From the NCBI GenBank assembly GCA_021812985.1, contig JAKAMG010000001.1:1-64000 (forward strand): 64,000 nt of DNA, in the 5' to 3' direction. The translations under genes and the position numbers were made by a program. Below the pieces are notes generated by a model. The model ran no database searches, had not been told where the DNA came from, and saw only the letters and a list, made by a program, of their open reading frames with translations. This DNA comes from Bacteroidota bacterium (GTDB lineage: Bacteria; Bacteroidota; Ignavibacteria; Kryptoniales; JAKASW01). Shown piece after piece: positions 1 to 9,157 of the stretch; position 1 is the first letter of the stretch; every line of letters starts with the position of its first letter.

Positions 1-2
1 GA

Positions 3-668
3 TCGCTTGACAGGATCGTGTCGGAGACACAGAAGTCTGTCGACATGATAAACCAGATAGCGGCGGCAAGCGAGGAGCAGTCAGCGACAAGCGAGCAGAT
101 ATCGAAGAACGTGGAGGCGATCTCGTCCGTGTCCAACGAATCGGCGGCGGGAGTCTCACAGATAGCCCGATCCGCCGACGACCTGAACAGGCTCACCGAG
201 AATCTGCGGAATCTCGTTTCGAAGTTCAGGGTAGACAACTCACGTGTCCAGTCTGCACTTGCCCAGCCCGGGAACGGTCACCATAACGGAAATGGACACA
301 ACCACAAAAAGCTGAGCATAGATTTCGAGAGGGCTAAATCGGCTCACCGGATCTGGAAGATGCGGCTGACCAACGTCCTCGCGGGGAAAGAGAAAGTCAG
401 CGAGAAGGAAGCTGGCGATTATCACAAGTGCGAGCTCGGAAAGTGGTATTACACCGAAGGGGCGCGCGTCTTCAAGGACAGTACCGCGTTCGAAGAAATG
501 GGTAAATGGCACGCGGATCTGCACAAGACGGCGGCGGACATCATACGGCTTGCCTCCGAATCGAAGAAGGACGAGGCGAAAGCCAGGCTGCCGCAGATTG
601 ACGAGTACAGCAAGCACATCGTAGCTCTTCTCGATGACCTTAAAGAACAATATCGGATAATGGCCTAA
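3..668 (+). CDS. Methyl-accepting chemotaxis protein, C-terminal part with CZB domain (5' end outside window)
   Basis: The reading frame is open from base 3, so this is the end of a longer gene; the GTG at 18 is an internal codon. The first 75 residues are the coiled-coil cytoplasmic tip of a chemoreceptor, with the segment IAAASEEQSATSEQIS followed by heptad-like repeats. After a Gly/His/Asn-rich linker (HHNGNGHNHKK) comes a chemoreceptor zinc-binding (CZB) domain. It shows the expected His in SAHRIWK, the Cys in HKCELGKWY and the paired His in WHADLHK. CZB domains bind zinc through a 3His/Cys site and tune receptor output to zinc, pH or oxidants such as hypochlorite; the ligand here is unknown. 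Any transmembrane and sensor parts lie upstream. A hairpin follows the stop. The family call is secure, the stimulus is not. Confidence 0.93.
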   Translation, partial: SLDRIVSETQKSVDMINQIAAASEEQSATSEQISKNVEAISSVSNESAAGVSQIARSADDLNRLTENLRNLVSKFRVDNSRVQSALAQPGNGHHNGNGHNHKKLSIDFERAKSAHRIWKMRLTNVLAGKEKVSEKEAGDYHKCELGKWYYTEGARVFKDSTAFEEMGKWHADLHKTAADIIRLASESKKDEAKARLPQIDEYSKHIVALLDDLKEQYRIMA

Positions 669-679
669 GCAATACTCTT

Positions 680-722
680 ACCTGGGAGAGGAGGCGAGTC
701 CTTCTCTCCCAGGTTGGTCTTT
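680..722 (+). terminator. Probable rho-independent terminator after the chemoreceptor gene
   Basis: A perfect 11-bp inverted repeat (ACCTGGGAGAG at 680-690 and CTCTCCCAGGT at 704-714) encloses a 13-nt loop and begins 11 nt after the stop codon. The following TGGTCTTT is only moderately T-rich, so termination may be partial. Confidence 0.6.
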
Positions 723-862
723 GAAGAGAATCCCGCCCGCTACATCTCTGCCTCTCAGAGCTGCTCTGACCCCAATCGGCGTTGCTCTTTCAATCTTTCG
801 AATACGCGTGTTCCCCGGTGGAAGCGCGACTTGGAGGGCCTTGCGGGATTCGAGTCGAGGCG

Positions 863-1879
863 TCAGGCAGCGGGAGCGACGCCCAAACCGGGACTGTCGC
901 TTAGTATCAGCTTCCCGTCTTCGTTTCTCGCCCCCGTGAACGGGTCGTTTGAAATGAGGACGTTGCCGTCGAGGTCAGCCCAATCAACGAGTGGCGAAAG
1001 CTGTGCCGCCGCCGTGATGCCGACGGATGATTCTATCATGCATCCGAGCATTATCTTCATCCCGTGAGCGCGTGCCGTGTAGACCATTTTGCGGGCCTTG
1101 AGGAGCCCGCCGTTCTTCTGAATTTTTATGTTGATGCCATCATACGCGGTTGACAGCTCCGCAATGTCGAAGAGCGAGCCTACAGCCTCATCGGCGACGA
1201 TAGGAATGTGCACCCTCTCTCTCAGCCACCGTACGTCATCGATCATGGAAGCGGGCATGGGCTGTTCGATTAACTCTACGTTCTGCTTCTCCAGCCAGAG
1301 GATCCGATCAAGCGCCTCATCTCTCGATTTCCATCCTTCGTTCGCGTCGACTCGCAGCGGCTTGTCGGTTGCGTCGCGTACGGCTTTGATGATCTCCTCG
1401 TCGTTTGCGAGCCCAACTTTTATTTTCAGGACCGGATAATTGGCGGCCTCTCTGACTTTTCGTGTCACCACTTCCGGGGTGTCGATCCCGATGGTAAACG
1501 TCGATAGCGGAGCCCTGTCCCTGTCCGCTCCGAAAAACCTGTAAAGTGGGATAGCGAGTTTCCTCCCTATCCAGTCGTGCATGGCTATGTCTATGGCCGC
1601 CCTCGCGCTCGCGTTGTGGCCGCCAAGCGAGTCAAGATAGTCGTTGATGCTCTCGAGCCGGAATGGATCGGACAGCTTGTCGAGGTCCAGCTCGCTTAAA
1701 AACTCAGCGACGCTTTCCGGAGTCTCGCCGTACCTGGCGTTCGGAGACGCCTCACCGTATGCCGTGATGCCGTCTTTCTCGAACTCGACAAGGACCACGG
1801 GCACGACGTCGCGCGAACTGCGTGATATCGTGAATGTGTGCCTTAGTCTCAGATCAAATCTGTGAAAATTAAGTCTCAT
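863..1879 (-). CDS. Dipeptide epimerase, probably L-Ala-D/L-Glu epimerase (enolase superfamily)
   Basis: A 338-residue enolase-superfamily protein of the muconate-lactonising subgroup. Visible active-site elements are the KIK motif (K152, K154), metal ligands D178 (VDANEGW), E205 (IEQPMP) and D230 (ADEAV), and the opposite-face lysine K252 (NIKIQKNGG). The DLDG segment (D302, D304) matches the two aspartates that bind the substrate ammonium group in Ala-Glu epimerases. In that family the enzyme converts L-Ala-D-Glu from murein peptides into L-Ala-L-Glu so that ordinary peptidases can finish the job. It lies last in a leftward operon, 93 bp after an NlpC/P60 gene whose family can release exactly this dipeptide, which supports the substrate. 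GGAAGAGAG precedes the ATG. Other dipeptide specificities exist in the family. Confidence 0.88.
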   Translation of the reverse strand: MRLNFHRFDLRLRHTFTISRSSRDVVPVVLVEFEKDGITAYGEASPNARYGETPESVAEFLSELDLDKLSDPFRLESINDYLDSLGGHNASARAAIDIAMHDWIGRKLAIPLYRFFGADRDRAPLSTFTIGIDTPEVVTRKVREAANYPVLKIKVGLANDEEIIKAVRDATDKPLRVDANEGWKSRDEALDRILWLEKQNVELIEQPMPASMIDDVRWLRERVHIPIVADEAVGSLFDIAELSTAYDGINIKIQKNGGLLKARKMVYTARAHGMKIMLGCMIESSVGITAAAQLSPLVDWADLDGNVLISNDPFTGARNEDGKLILSDSPGLGVAPAA

Positions 1880-1972
1880 TCTCTCTTCCGTTCTCCCCGG
1901 GCTGATAACGGCTGTAACGAATCAGCTCCCATGATTAATTCTGGCGAACTCCTCTGCGCAGGGATACTATAG

Positions 1973-3139
1973 TCAGTCGTTCGCTTTCTCTGGCGCTTGC
2001 TGAGTTGTCAGTATTCTCTTTGCTCTGACGAACCTGTTCAGGTCGTACTGGTCGAATGCTGAGTCGCTTTTCAGGAGGCCGCTGATCCTGACGCGGTCGC
2101 TCGAGTGGATGAAATATCCGTTTCCTAGATATATCGCGACATGGACTATTTTCTCGGGCTTCCCGTCGGCGGCCTTCTGTCCGAAGAACAGGAGGTCACC
2201 CTTCCTCAGGTTTTGGAAATCGGTTCCGGGATCTATGCTTTCACCCGTATTTACCTGCTGGCTCGCGTCGCGCGGAAGTCTGATCCCGTTCATCCTGAAG
2301 ACTGTCTTCGTGAAGCCGGAGCAGTCGACGCCCTTCGCGCTCGTTCCCCCCCAGAGGTAAGGGAATCCGAGGAATTCCTTCGCCACGCTTTCTATGCCTT
2401 CCGGCGTCGGCTTGTGCGCCGCGTAATACTTCTCAAGGTCCTGCACGCTCGAAGAGGGGACGTAACCAACTCTGCCGTCAGGAAGCTGAACTTCGAAGGC
2501 GGGGCCGCTCTTTCCGACAGGCTTCAGGAGGTCCGCCATGACGAGATCTGACACAGTGTTCCCTGAGTTTCCGGGAAGTGTGCTCATGCTCGAAAAGACA
2601 GATGTGACGATGAGCTTGGGCGTCTCGGTGTAAGAGGAGAGGGAGCCGGAGTCGACAAGAACTATGTTGCCCGGTTCAATCCAGCCAAGGTAGTTGTCTT
2701 CAGATTTGATGTAGTACCAGCCGTGAGATTTCTTGAGCACCCGCACGATATGTCCGAGTAGAACCTGGTTGACGAGTTCAGCCTGGTACTTCGGAGTCGC
2801 GCGGACATTGCCCACGCTGACGTCAACTATGCCGTAGATCTTCCCGCCAAGCGACGGATCGGGAAGTACCACCACGGAGTCGACCAAGTGCTTCGAGGTG
2901 AGAGGGGATATTCCGGCGAACACGGCTTCCTTTGCGTTCAGGTTGTCGGTTTCGCCGCTCAGTATAATTTTCTTCCCTTCTTCCCTTGCGGTTATGGAGA
3001 AGACCGCGGTCCTCGGGTCCGGCGCGAAAGCGCTTCTCAGTGAATCTATGGTCCGGTCGATGCTTACGACGCGCATATTGTTCGTGCCGCATCCCGCCGT
3101 GATCAGAGCCGTGAGTAGAATGAAGTAGAATCGTTTCAT
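1973..3139 (-). CDS. NlpC/P60 lipoprotein endopeptidase with SH3 domains (YkfC-like)
   Basis: A 388-residue lipoprotein: the signal peptide ends in ITAGC with lipidated C17. After an N-terminal region (about 40-100) come two bacterial SH3-like segments (about 105-160 and 175-230), then the NlpC/P60 catalytic domain. The catalytic residues are visible as C273 in VDCSGF, H333 in VHVAIYLG and H345 in FIHSS. This layout matches gamma-D-glutamyl-L-diamino-acid endopeptidases such as YkfC, which cut murein stem peptides with a free N-terminal L-Ala and release L-Ala-D-Glu. It lies between an amidase, which frees the N-terminal L-Ala, and an Ala-Glu epimerase, the order expected for sequential breakdown. 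It is probably membrane-anchored and periplasm-facing. The exact cleavage site is inferred. Confidence 0.88.
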   Translation of the reverse strand: MKRFYFILLTALITAGCGTNNMRVVSIDRTIDSLRSAFAPDPRTAVFSITAREEGKKIILSGETDNLNAKEAVFAGISPLTSKHLVDSVVVLPDPSLGGKIYGIVDVSVGNVRATPKYQAELVNQVLLGHIVRVLKKSHGWYYIKSEDNYLGWIEPGNIVLVDSGSLSSYTETPKLIVTSVFSSMSTLPGNSGNTVSDLVMADLLKPVGKSGPAFEVQLPDGRVGYVPSSSVQDLEKYYAAHKPTPEGIESVAKEFLGFPYLWGGTSAKGVDCSGFTKTVFRMNGIRLPRDASQQVNTGESIDPGTDFQNLRKGDLLFFGQKAADGKPEKIVHVAIYLGNGYFIHSSDRVRISGLLKSDSAFDQYDLNRFVRAKRILTTQQAPEKAND

Positions 3140-3180
3140 TTATGGCACCTCTTGTAGCTTATGGTTAGCATCGAATGATA

Positions 3181-5751
3181 CTATTTCATGAGAATCATTT
3201 TTCTTGTTTGTGAGAAACTTCCCGCATCCATCCTGCAGAAATAAACGCCGCTCGGGAGCCCTGTGGCGTTGAAGCTTAGCACGTGCAAGCCGGGGCCCTG
3301 AGATTCATCCATAAGCGTCCTAACTTCTCTCCCAAGGACGTCGTAAATCTTCACAGAAACGCGCGTGGCCGTTGAAAGCTGATAGATTATGTCCGTTGTC
3401 GGATTGAACGGATTCGGGTAATTCTGGAACAGGCTCGTTGAAGTCGGTATGCCGACAAAACTATTTGCCTTCCCGCTGACCTGTATATCGTCGACATAAA
3501 TCGAGCTGCTGTCGAGGAGCGCGGACTCCAGATGCCTGACGGCGAATCCCTTTAAGATGCTCGTGGACACGTCTCCCTTGTCGCGCCACATGCCTACGTA
3601 CTTCCAACCATACCAGTTTATCGTGTCTACGGGCGCAACGTACCGCGCAGGCGAGCCAAATATAAGGTCGAGCTCGTTGCCGCTGTTGTCCCCGAAGATC
3701 CACATGCCGAACGAGCCCGATGAACTGACGTCGATGCCGTTCGAGTTCTCAACCGCGCAAAGTGCCTGTGTTGAGTCGAATGAATACCGGAGCATCCCGG
3801 CCTCGCTCCCGTCATAGCACTTGGACGTAAGGCTGAACGTGCTGAGCGTCGTGTCGGTACCTGTCGTCAGCGTGCTCGACTTCGGCTGCGTCCACGCTCC
3901 CGCCGATGTCTCAAACCCTTCGACTAGCTTTCCGCCTGTCGAATCGGATGTGTCGACGGTGAACGTAATCGAATAGGTGGTCTTGCTCACGTTGCCGTAA
4001 AGGTCGACGAGCCCGGGCGCGAGTGAGGCTGTGTATCTCATTCCCGGGGCAAGCGGCGAGAGTGAACGCAGTCCTATCAGCGTAAGGTTGTTATCCGTGA
4101 CCTGAAAAAGGTCCTTGCCGAAACCAATGTTCTTTCCTGTCGAGTCCGTGAATGTGATGCGCGAAGGGAGGGAGTTGTATTGTATCGGCTCATCGAGGAC
4201 GAATTCCATGTAGGCCTTAGAAACTGAAGAGCCGTCGACTCGCGGTGACGCGGCCAGGAGCCCGGGGCCTGTCGTGTCTATCGGAACAGTCGTGAAACTG
4301 TAAATGAACGGCGATGAAAGCGGAGTCCCGTTTGTGGCTTTTGCCGTCGTGTCTATGGTAATGGTGTACTTCGTGGACCATGCGAGGAGCGAATCGGGAT
4401 GCGTAAAATTCAGTTTCATTCCAGAGACATCCAGCATTGGCACCCCGGGCATTCTGGGTGTTACTTTGCAGGCGGCATAGAGCGACGTGGGATCCATCGG
4501 TACGTTGAAGGTGATTGTCGGGGTCGCGTAGGCGGGAATGTCAGCCGTCTCGCCGGCCGGGCGCGCAGAAGCTATGTAGGGTTTCGTCGTGTCGTAAGAA
4601 TGTATCAAATCGAAATAGTGATGCCACTTCCAGTATTTCCCGGGGTCGGTGTGGTTGTTGCACGTCGCGTAGCCGGCACCGACGTAGCTGACATAATTCC
4701 CGAACGGGATGAGATTGAACCAGGGATAGGTCCAGGCATTGTGACCGAAAACATGTATCGAGTCTTCCGGGATATTGAACTTGCGGCAGAGATACTCCGT
4801 AAGGTGCGCCGAAGCCTCGTACATCGTCTCGGTGAAGTAGGAGGAATCCGCGACATATCCTTCGTGTTCAATGTTCAGCGTTATCGGATTCCAGCACCTT
4901 ACCGCCCATGCTTCGTCTGCGTCATGGACGAGCTGGTCAATGTAGCCGTCGTTGCTTCTGATGACGTAGTGCGCGCTCGCCTGCGCCGACGGATTCTTGA
5001 GCCACGAAACGCTGGCGTCGAAAGGACCCTCCGTGTCATGAATAATGACGAAGACGACCGGAACACCCGGTCTGGTGTCAAAGTTTGGGCTTGGATCCCA
5101 TGTCGCGCCCGGATAATCCGCTCCCCCGCCGACTACTGCCGACGTCTTCATGCGGCCGCTCCTGTATCCCTTTTCCTTCACTGACTCGGGAAAGCCGCTG
5201 AGGTTAATTGGCTGGGGTGGTATGACGATGCCGCGTTCGTTGATTCCCCCCTTGGCCGTCTGCAGCACATGATAGGCGAATTCATCGGCGATGTCCTTCT
5301 GCGGTATGCCGCTGAACCTGGCGACGACCCCGGCCCAGGTGGAGAGGTCATCTGTCACCTCGGCCGAGTCTTTGTTCGCCTGGTCGCGGTAGCTCGAGAG
5401 GAGCGCTGCCGCGCCGCGTATGTTCTGAAACGCGTCATCCTTTAACGCAGTCACCGGCTTGCCGAGGAGCGTCGCTGCATCTGTAAGGGAATGGCCGAAC
5501 CAGTCGTCGTCGCGGAGTCCCATCACCCCGAACAAGGGCGGCTGGACGTCGCTGGGACGGTTGGCCAGCTGTGAGTCTGTGTACGTCAGCTGGTGCCATC
5601 TTGTCTGGACGTAGCCAATGGATTCGAGGAGCGGTGCCGGAACGTTGAACTCCGCAGATGCGGATTCAAAGTAAGACGACAATTGGTCCGGAGTCTGGGC
5701 GAATAATGCCCGGGAAAGCAATAAGGGGAGGAGAAAAAAGTACTTCTTCAT
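3181..5751 (-). CDS. Secreted N-acetylmuramoyl-L-alanine amidase with T9SS sorting domain
   Basis: An 856-residue exported protein with signal peptide ending ALFAQ. Residues 20-170 form a helical region with a lytic-transglycosylase-like look (PLLESIGYVQT, FGVMGL), but a catalytic role there is unproven. Residues about 215-385 are an Amidase_2 zinc amidase: H238 in VIIHDTEG, E295 in NIEHEGY and H367 in NNHTDPGKYW. An Ig-like domain follows (about 385-490), then a further beta-rich region, and finally a type A T9SS sorting domain beginning QNYPNPFNPTT and ending MILMK. The family cleaves the bond between MurNAc and L-Ala. The T9SS tag places the enzyme on or outside the outer membrane, so it probably attacks foreign or shed peptidoglycan. 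Its start overlaps the upstream stop by 4 bp (ATGA), indicating translational coupling. Confidence 0.92.
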   Translation of the reverse strand: MKKYFFLLPLLLSRALFAQTPDQLSSYFESASAEFNVPAPLLESIGYVQTRWHQLTYTDSQLANRPSDVQPPLFGVMGLRDDDWFGHSLTDAATLLGKPVTALKDDAFQNIRGAAALLSSYRDQANKDSAEVTDDLSTWAGVVARFSGIPQKDIADEFAYHVLQTAKGGINERGIVIPPQPINLSGFPESVKEKGYRSGRMKTSAVVGGGADYPGATWDPSPNFDTRPGVPVVFVIIHDTEGPFDASVSWLKNPSAQASAHYVIRSNDGYIDQLVHDADEAWAVRCWNPITLNIEHEGYVADSSYFTETMYEASAHLTEYLCRKFNIPEDSIHVFGHNAWTYPWFNLIPFGNYVSYVGAGYATCNNHTDPGKYWKWHHYFDLIHSYDTTKPYIASARPAGETADIPAYATPTITFNVPMDPTSLYAACKVTPRMPGVPMLDVSGMKLNFTHPDSLLAWSTKYTITIDTTAKATNGTPLSSPFIYSFTTVPIDTTGPGLLAASPRVDGSSVSKAYMEFVLDEPIQYNSLPSRITFTDSTGKNIGFGKDLFQVTDNNLTLIGLRSLSPLAPGMRYTASLAPGLVDLYGNVSKTTYSITFTVDTSDSTGGKLVEGFETSAGAWTQPKSSTLTTGTDTTLSTFSLTSKCYDGSEAGMLRYSFDSTQALCAVENSNGIDVSSSGSFGMWIFGDNSGNELDLIFGSPARYVAPVDTINWYGWKYVGMWRDKGDVSTSILKGFAVRHLESALLDSSSIYVDDIQVSGKANSFVGIPTSTSLFQNYPNPFNPTTDIIYQLSTATRVSVKIYDVLGREVRTLMDESQGPGLHVLSFNATGLPSGVYFCRMDAGSFSQTRKMILMK

Positions 5752-7226
5752 TTTGCCGAAATCTCTTTAATATCCAGTTCGTAATTGAACTGATTAAAAT
5801 ATATGTTTTGTTTAGCTGTTTCCATCTCGCCTCTCTGGAAATCCACATTGTCAGACCTGAAGAACTTCTTGGCGGGGATCAATTCCTGGTTGTTGTCGGA
5901 GTTGGCCGTCATCCTGTACTGGTCGAGACCTCCAAAATAAAAGTCGCGGACGCTGTCCCGTTGAACCCGACTGAGATCGTTCATGTAGCGGGAGGCGCGT
6001 ATCCCCATGTATGGATCTACCGGCACCCAACCGTAAGGGTTAATGTAAATCTGGGTCCAGTCGTGTATGTCCTTTCCGCCGGGGAAGAAGAACCATCCCG
6101 ATTGCCACCTCGCCGGGATGCCGTTGAAGCGGCAGAGAGTTATGAAGAGCATGGCCTCCTGGCCGCAGTCGCCGTATTCCTTCGTGAGGCAGTAGTCGCT
6201 GACATTTCGTATCGTGGAATACTCGCGGGCGAAGCTGTACCTGATGTTCCTTGCGACCCAGTCGTAAATCCGCCGGGCTTTGAGCAGAGGATTCGTCTCA
6301 CCTCCGACAATGGTGCGTGAGAGCCTTTCGATCCTCTTTGTAAAGACGATGTTTGGCCCCTCCGATGTGAATCTTCTGTAAGTTGCGTCCGATGTGTCAT
6401 AGGGTTTCACGCTCCCGGCTGACATTCGAAACTTCACGCCGAAGGTCTTATAGCTGTACCTGACGTCGAACGATGCTCCTCCGTTCCTGTCCGCCGTTTG
6501 TTCCAAATACGCCGACCGAATGGGGCTTTCCGGAGGGGCTACGTCAAGCGGCTTGCTGGACGATGATAAAAGCTCAAAGCCGCCCTGATACGGAAGCTTT
6601 CTCGGGATTGGGAGCCAGGCCCTTATCGTCTCGCCGGGCGCGGCGGCGCCTGAATCCACGCTCAGCCGCATTTCCATCTCGAACTTCATCGGAAGGACGT
6701 AGGGAGTTGTTGCGGTGTCGACGCATCTTTCGATCTGCTCGCAGGCGCTTAAAATCTCTCTGTTGACTCCCGATTCGTCGGCGGGAGGATTTCTCCTCGC
6801 GGCGATTGATGGGTACCTGAAGAATAGATTGCTCCTGCTCGCGTTCACGAAACGAAGTGTATCGTCGATTGTCCGCGCGTCGAACATCCCCTTCTTCACC
6901 CAGCCGTCGAACTCCGGGCGTGTAATGTCCTTCACGCTTACTTCAAGCTGTGCGTACAGCTGGCCGGCGGTGAGTGAGTAATCGATGCGAATCCTCCGCA
7001 TCCTCTCTATCTCGAAAAGCAGTTTCTTCTTTTCGTCCGCCGTGAAGCTTCCCGGAGACTTGTCGAGGTCGTTGATGAGGAGCCGGGTTGCCTCCTTGAA
7101 CTTGCCCCTTCTTTCGAGCTGCAATGCGGTCGTGTATTGGTTTCCCTGCGCGGCGATGTTTGCTGACGCGCTCGAGAGGATCATCCCGAATGTCAATACC
7201 GCCATCGTAAGCGTGGAGAGTCTCAT
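5748..7226 (-). CDS. Exported transglutaminase-like cysteine protease/amidase family protein
   Basis: A 492-residue protein with an N-terminal signal sequence. A helical region comes first, and a transglutaminase core occupies about residues 310-410. The catalytic triad is visible as C354 (YGDCGQEA), H388 (KDIHDWTQIYI) and D404 (VPVDPYMG). Bacterial proteins of this class are mostly peptidases or amidases, not cross-linkers. It heads the leftward operon with the amidase, NlpC/P60 and epimerase genes and is coupled to the amidase gene by a 4-bp overlap, so a role in peptide or peptidoglycan breakdown is likely but not shown. AGAGG stands 6 nt before the ATG. A 29-codon frame upstream overlaps this start (see 7223-7312). 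Confidence 0.85.
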   Translation of the reverse strand: MRLSTLTMAVLTFGMILSSASANIAAQGNQYTTALQLERRGKFKEATRLLINDLDKSPGSFTADEKKKLLFEIERMRRIRIDYSLTAGQLYAQLEVSVKDITRPEFDGWVKKGMFDARTIDDTLRFVNASRSNLFFRYPSIAARRNPPADESGVNREILSACEQIERCVDTATTPYVLPMKFEMEMRLSVDSGAAAPGETIRAWLPIPRKLPYQGGFELLSSSSKPLDVAPPESPIRSAYLEQTADRNGGASFDVRYSYKTFGVKFRMSAGSVKPYDTSDATYRRFTSEGPNIVFTKRIERLSRTIVGGETNPLLKARRIYDWVARNIRYSFAREYSTIRNVSDYCLTKEYGDCGQEAMLFITLCRFNGIPARWQSGWFFFPGGKDIHDWTQIYINPYGWVPVDPYMGIRASRYMNDLSRVQRDSVRDFYFGGLDQYRMTANSDNNQELIPAKKFFRSDNVDFQRGEMETAKQNIYFNQFNYELDIKEISAK

Positions 7227-7312
7227 CTGTTGCCTCTGATTGATTGCCTGAAAAAATGCGGAGCACTTCCCATGGCCTGAACGCCGCCATCGTCAATCAT
7301 GTGCTTCTTCAT
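7223..7312 (-). CDS. Possible 29-codon leader ORF coupled to the transglutaminase gene
   Basis: A short frame (MKKHMIDDGGVQAM..., 29 codons) ends in a TGA that overlaps the next ATG by 4 nt (ATGA), as the next gene pair in this operon does. A strong AAGGAGG lies about 35 nt upstream of its ATG, which is too far for direct use unless RNA folding shortens the distance. There is no recognisable domain. It could be a translated leader or simple chance. Confidence 0.25.
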   Translation of the reverse strand: MKKHMIDDGGVQAMGSAPHFFRQSIRGNR

Positions 7313-7562
7313 GCCTGAAAACTCTCATAATATAATTCAATTTGTGTTTACCTCCTTTTTGTTGAACGGACATACCCGCAACTCGGATCAGTCATGTGCC
7401 GGCGGGATACAGAGTCGAATGGGGTCGCCTTAAGCGAGGATCGGAGGGGCGGGAAATGTAGGAATAACGGAACCGACCTTATATTTTCTGTGAGGCCGAC
7501 CCGTTGTTCTGCCTTTGATATTCCATGAGTTTCGAAAGCAACAATACTGAGGTGGTGTCCAA
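7227..7562. other. Divergent intergenic region between the scavenging operon and the peptide transporter gene
   Basis: These 336 bp must carry promoters for both directions. An A/T-rich stretch near 7326-7346 (ATAATATAATTCAATTTG) is the likeliest leftward promoter or leader, and it adjoins an AAGGAGG on the minus strand at about 7351-7358. GAGGTGG at 7549-7555 is the ribosome-binding site of the rightward gene. No palindromic operator was recognised. Confidence 0.4.
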
Positions 7563-9065
7563 ATGTACAAGAATCATCCTAAGGGGCTCTTCGTCCTATT
7601 CTTCACCGAAATGTGGGAGCGGTTCGGCTTTTACACCGTCCTGTCGATATTCGTCCTCTACCTGATTGAGAACTTCCACTGGGATCCCGCGACCGTCGGC
7701 AATATCTACGGCATCTTTGTGGGGACGACATTTTTCCTCCCGCTTGTCGGCGGGTGGATCGCTGACAGGTTTCTCGGCTACGGGAGGACGATACTCATTG
7801 GCCTGTGTACCATGGCGGTTGGCTACGCGCTCCTCGCGACTCCGACGAGGGAGCCCTGGCTGTTGTTCCTCGCGCTGGTGGTCATTTCGTCCGGCACCGG
7901 CTTATATAAGGCGAACATATATGTGCTGGTCGGGAATCTTTACACTGGTTCGGCCGCCTCTCTGAAGGATGCCGCTTTCACAATCTTCTATATGGGGATA
8001 AATCTTGGGGCTTTCCTCGGCCCCATCGCAGCTTCGAGCATAAAAAATTTCATGATTGGAACGTACCATCTCCCTCTCGCTGAGGCCTACAACGCGGGTT
8101 TCGGCGCCGCCTCCGTCGGGATGCTCATAGCCATTACCATTTTTCTATCTTTCAGGAGACATCATAAAATGGCTGATTACCGGGTGGCCGCACGGGGGGC
8201 GGGGGAAGGCGTCGAGGCAGATATACCGAAGTCCGAGGAGAAGGAAAGGCTGTTGTCCCTCCTCGTTGTCTTCGCATCCATAATCTTCTTCTGGATGGCG
8301 TACTACCAGAACGGTTATACGCTGACGCTGTTTGCAAAGACCTATACAGCGTCGCACGTCGGCAGATTCACATACCTTCTATTTGACCCAGTCTCCCTTC
8401 TCGCACTCCTCGCTGTGCTGCTTGCGGTGTCTGCCGCGATCAGGAAGACTTCGACCGGCAAGTCGAGGATTATCGGCGGAATCGTGGCCCTCGCCGCGCT
8501 TGCCGTGATGGTATTCAAGGCGGCCGGTTTTCCGGAAAGCAATCCGATTTCGCCTGAGAGTTTTCAGGTTTTCAACCCGCTCTTCATAATTTTCCTGACA
8601 CCGGTCATGATATGGATGTTTGGCTACATGGGGAAGCATTCGAAAGAACCCTCCTCGCCCGGGAAGATGGCGATAGGCATGAATCTCGAGGCGTTGTCGT
8701 TTATTCTGATGATCATCGCCTCGATTGGGCTACCGCGCCTGGCCGCTGCCGGTTCGGGTTTCTTACCGGTGAGCCCGTACTGGCTCATCTCATCCTATTT
8801 CGTCATAACCGTGTCTGAGTTATTCCTGAGTCCGATCGGTCTTTCGTTCGTTTCGAAGGTCGCACCGCCGAGGCTGAAAGGCGCGATGATGGGAGGATGG
8901 TTCGCCGCTCAGGCACTCGGGAGCTATCTCTCAGGATTCGTCGGAAGGTTCTTTGCCAGGTGGGAACTCTGGGAGTTCTTCTTCCTCCTCGTGATCACGT
9001 CTCTCTTTTCGGCGTTCATAGTAGTCGTCTCGCTGAAGCGGCTGAAGAAGGTTAGCGGGGCGTAA
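7563..9065 (+). CDS. POT/PTR-family proton-dependent peptide transporter
   Basis: A 500-residue inner-membrane protein with many hydrophobic helices, of usual size for the family. The N-terminal signature FFTEMWERFGFYT contains the ExxER motif (E16, E19, R20) that couples proton and peptide binding in POT transporters. A soluble loop rich in charged residues lies near residue 210. The family imports di- and tripeptides with protons. It is transcribed divergently from the peptidoglycan-peptide operon, so import of murein-derived dipeptides such as L-Ala-D-Glu is a reasonable inference, though POT proteins usually prefer all-L peptides. The ribosome-binding site is GAGGTGG, 7 nt before the ATG. 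Confidence 0.93.
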   Translation: MYKNHPKGLFVLFFTEMWERFGFYTVLSIFVLYLIENFHWDPATVGNIYGIFVGTTFFLPLVGGWIADRFLGYGRTILIGLCTMAVGYALLATPTREPWLLFLALVVISSGTGLYKANIYVLVGNLYTGSAASLKDAAFTIFYMGINLGAFLGPIAASSIKNFMIGTYHLPLAEAYNAGFGAASVGMLIAITIFLSFRRHHKMADYRVAARGAGEGVEADIPKSEEKERLLSLLVVFASIIFFWMAYYQNGYTLTLFAKTYTASHVGRFTYLLFDPVSLLALLAVLLAVSAAIRKTSTGKSRIIGGIVALAALAVMVFKAAGFPESNPISPESFQVFNPLFIIFLTPVMIWMFGYMGKHSKEPSSPGKMAIGMNLEALSFILMIIASIGLPRLAAAGSGFLPVSPYWLISSYFVITVSELFLSPIGLSFVSKVAPPRLKGAMMGGWFAAQALGSYLSGFVGRFFARWELWEFFFLLVITSLFSAFIVVVSLKRLKKVSGA

Positions 9066-9157
9066 ACCATCGGAAGGGTTCCCGGCAGGCCGCGTTACCG
9101 CGCCGGCATGTCATCACCCGCAATAAGTCGAATTTCAAAGTGTAATAAGGAGAAGAA

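Noticed and set aside
714-1067. 117-codon plus-strand frame after the chemoreceptor gene
   Set aside because: It overlaps the 3' end of the epimerase gene on the other strand and has no domain or ribosome-binding site.
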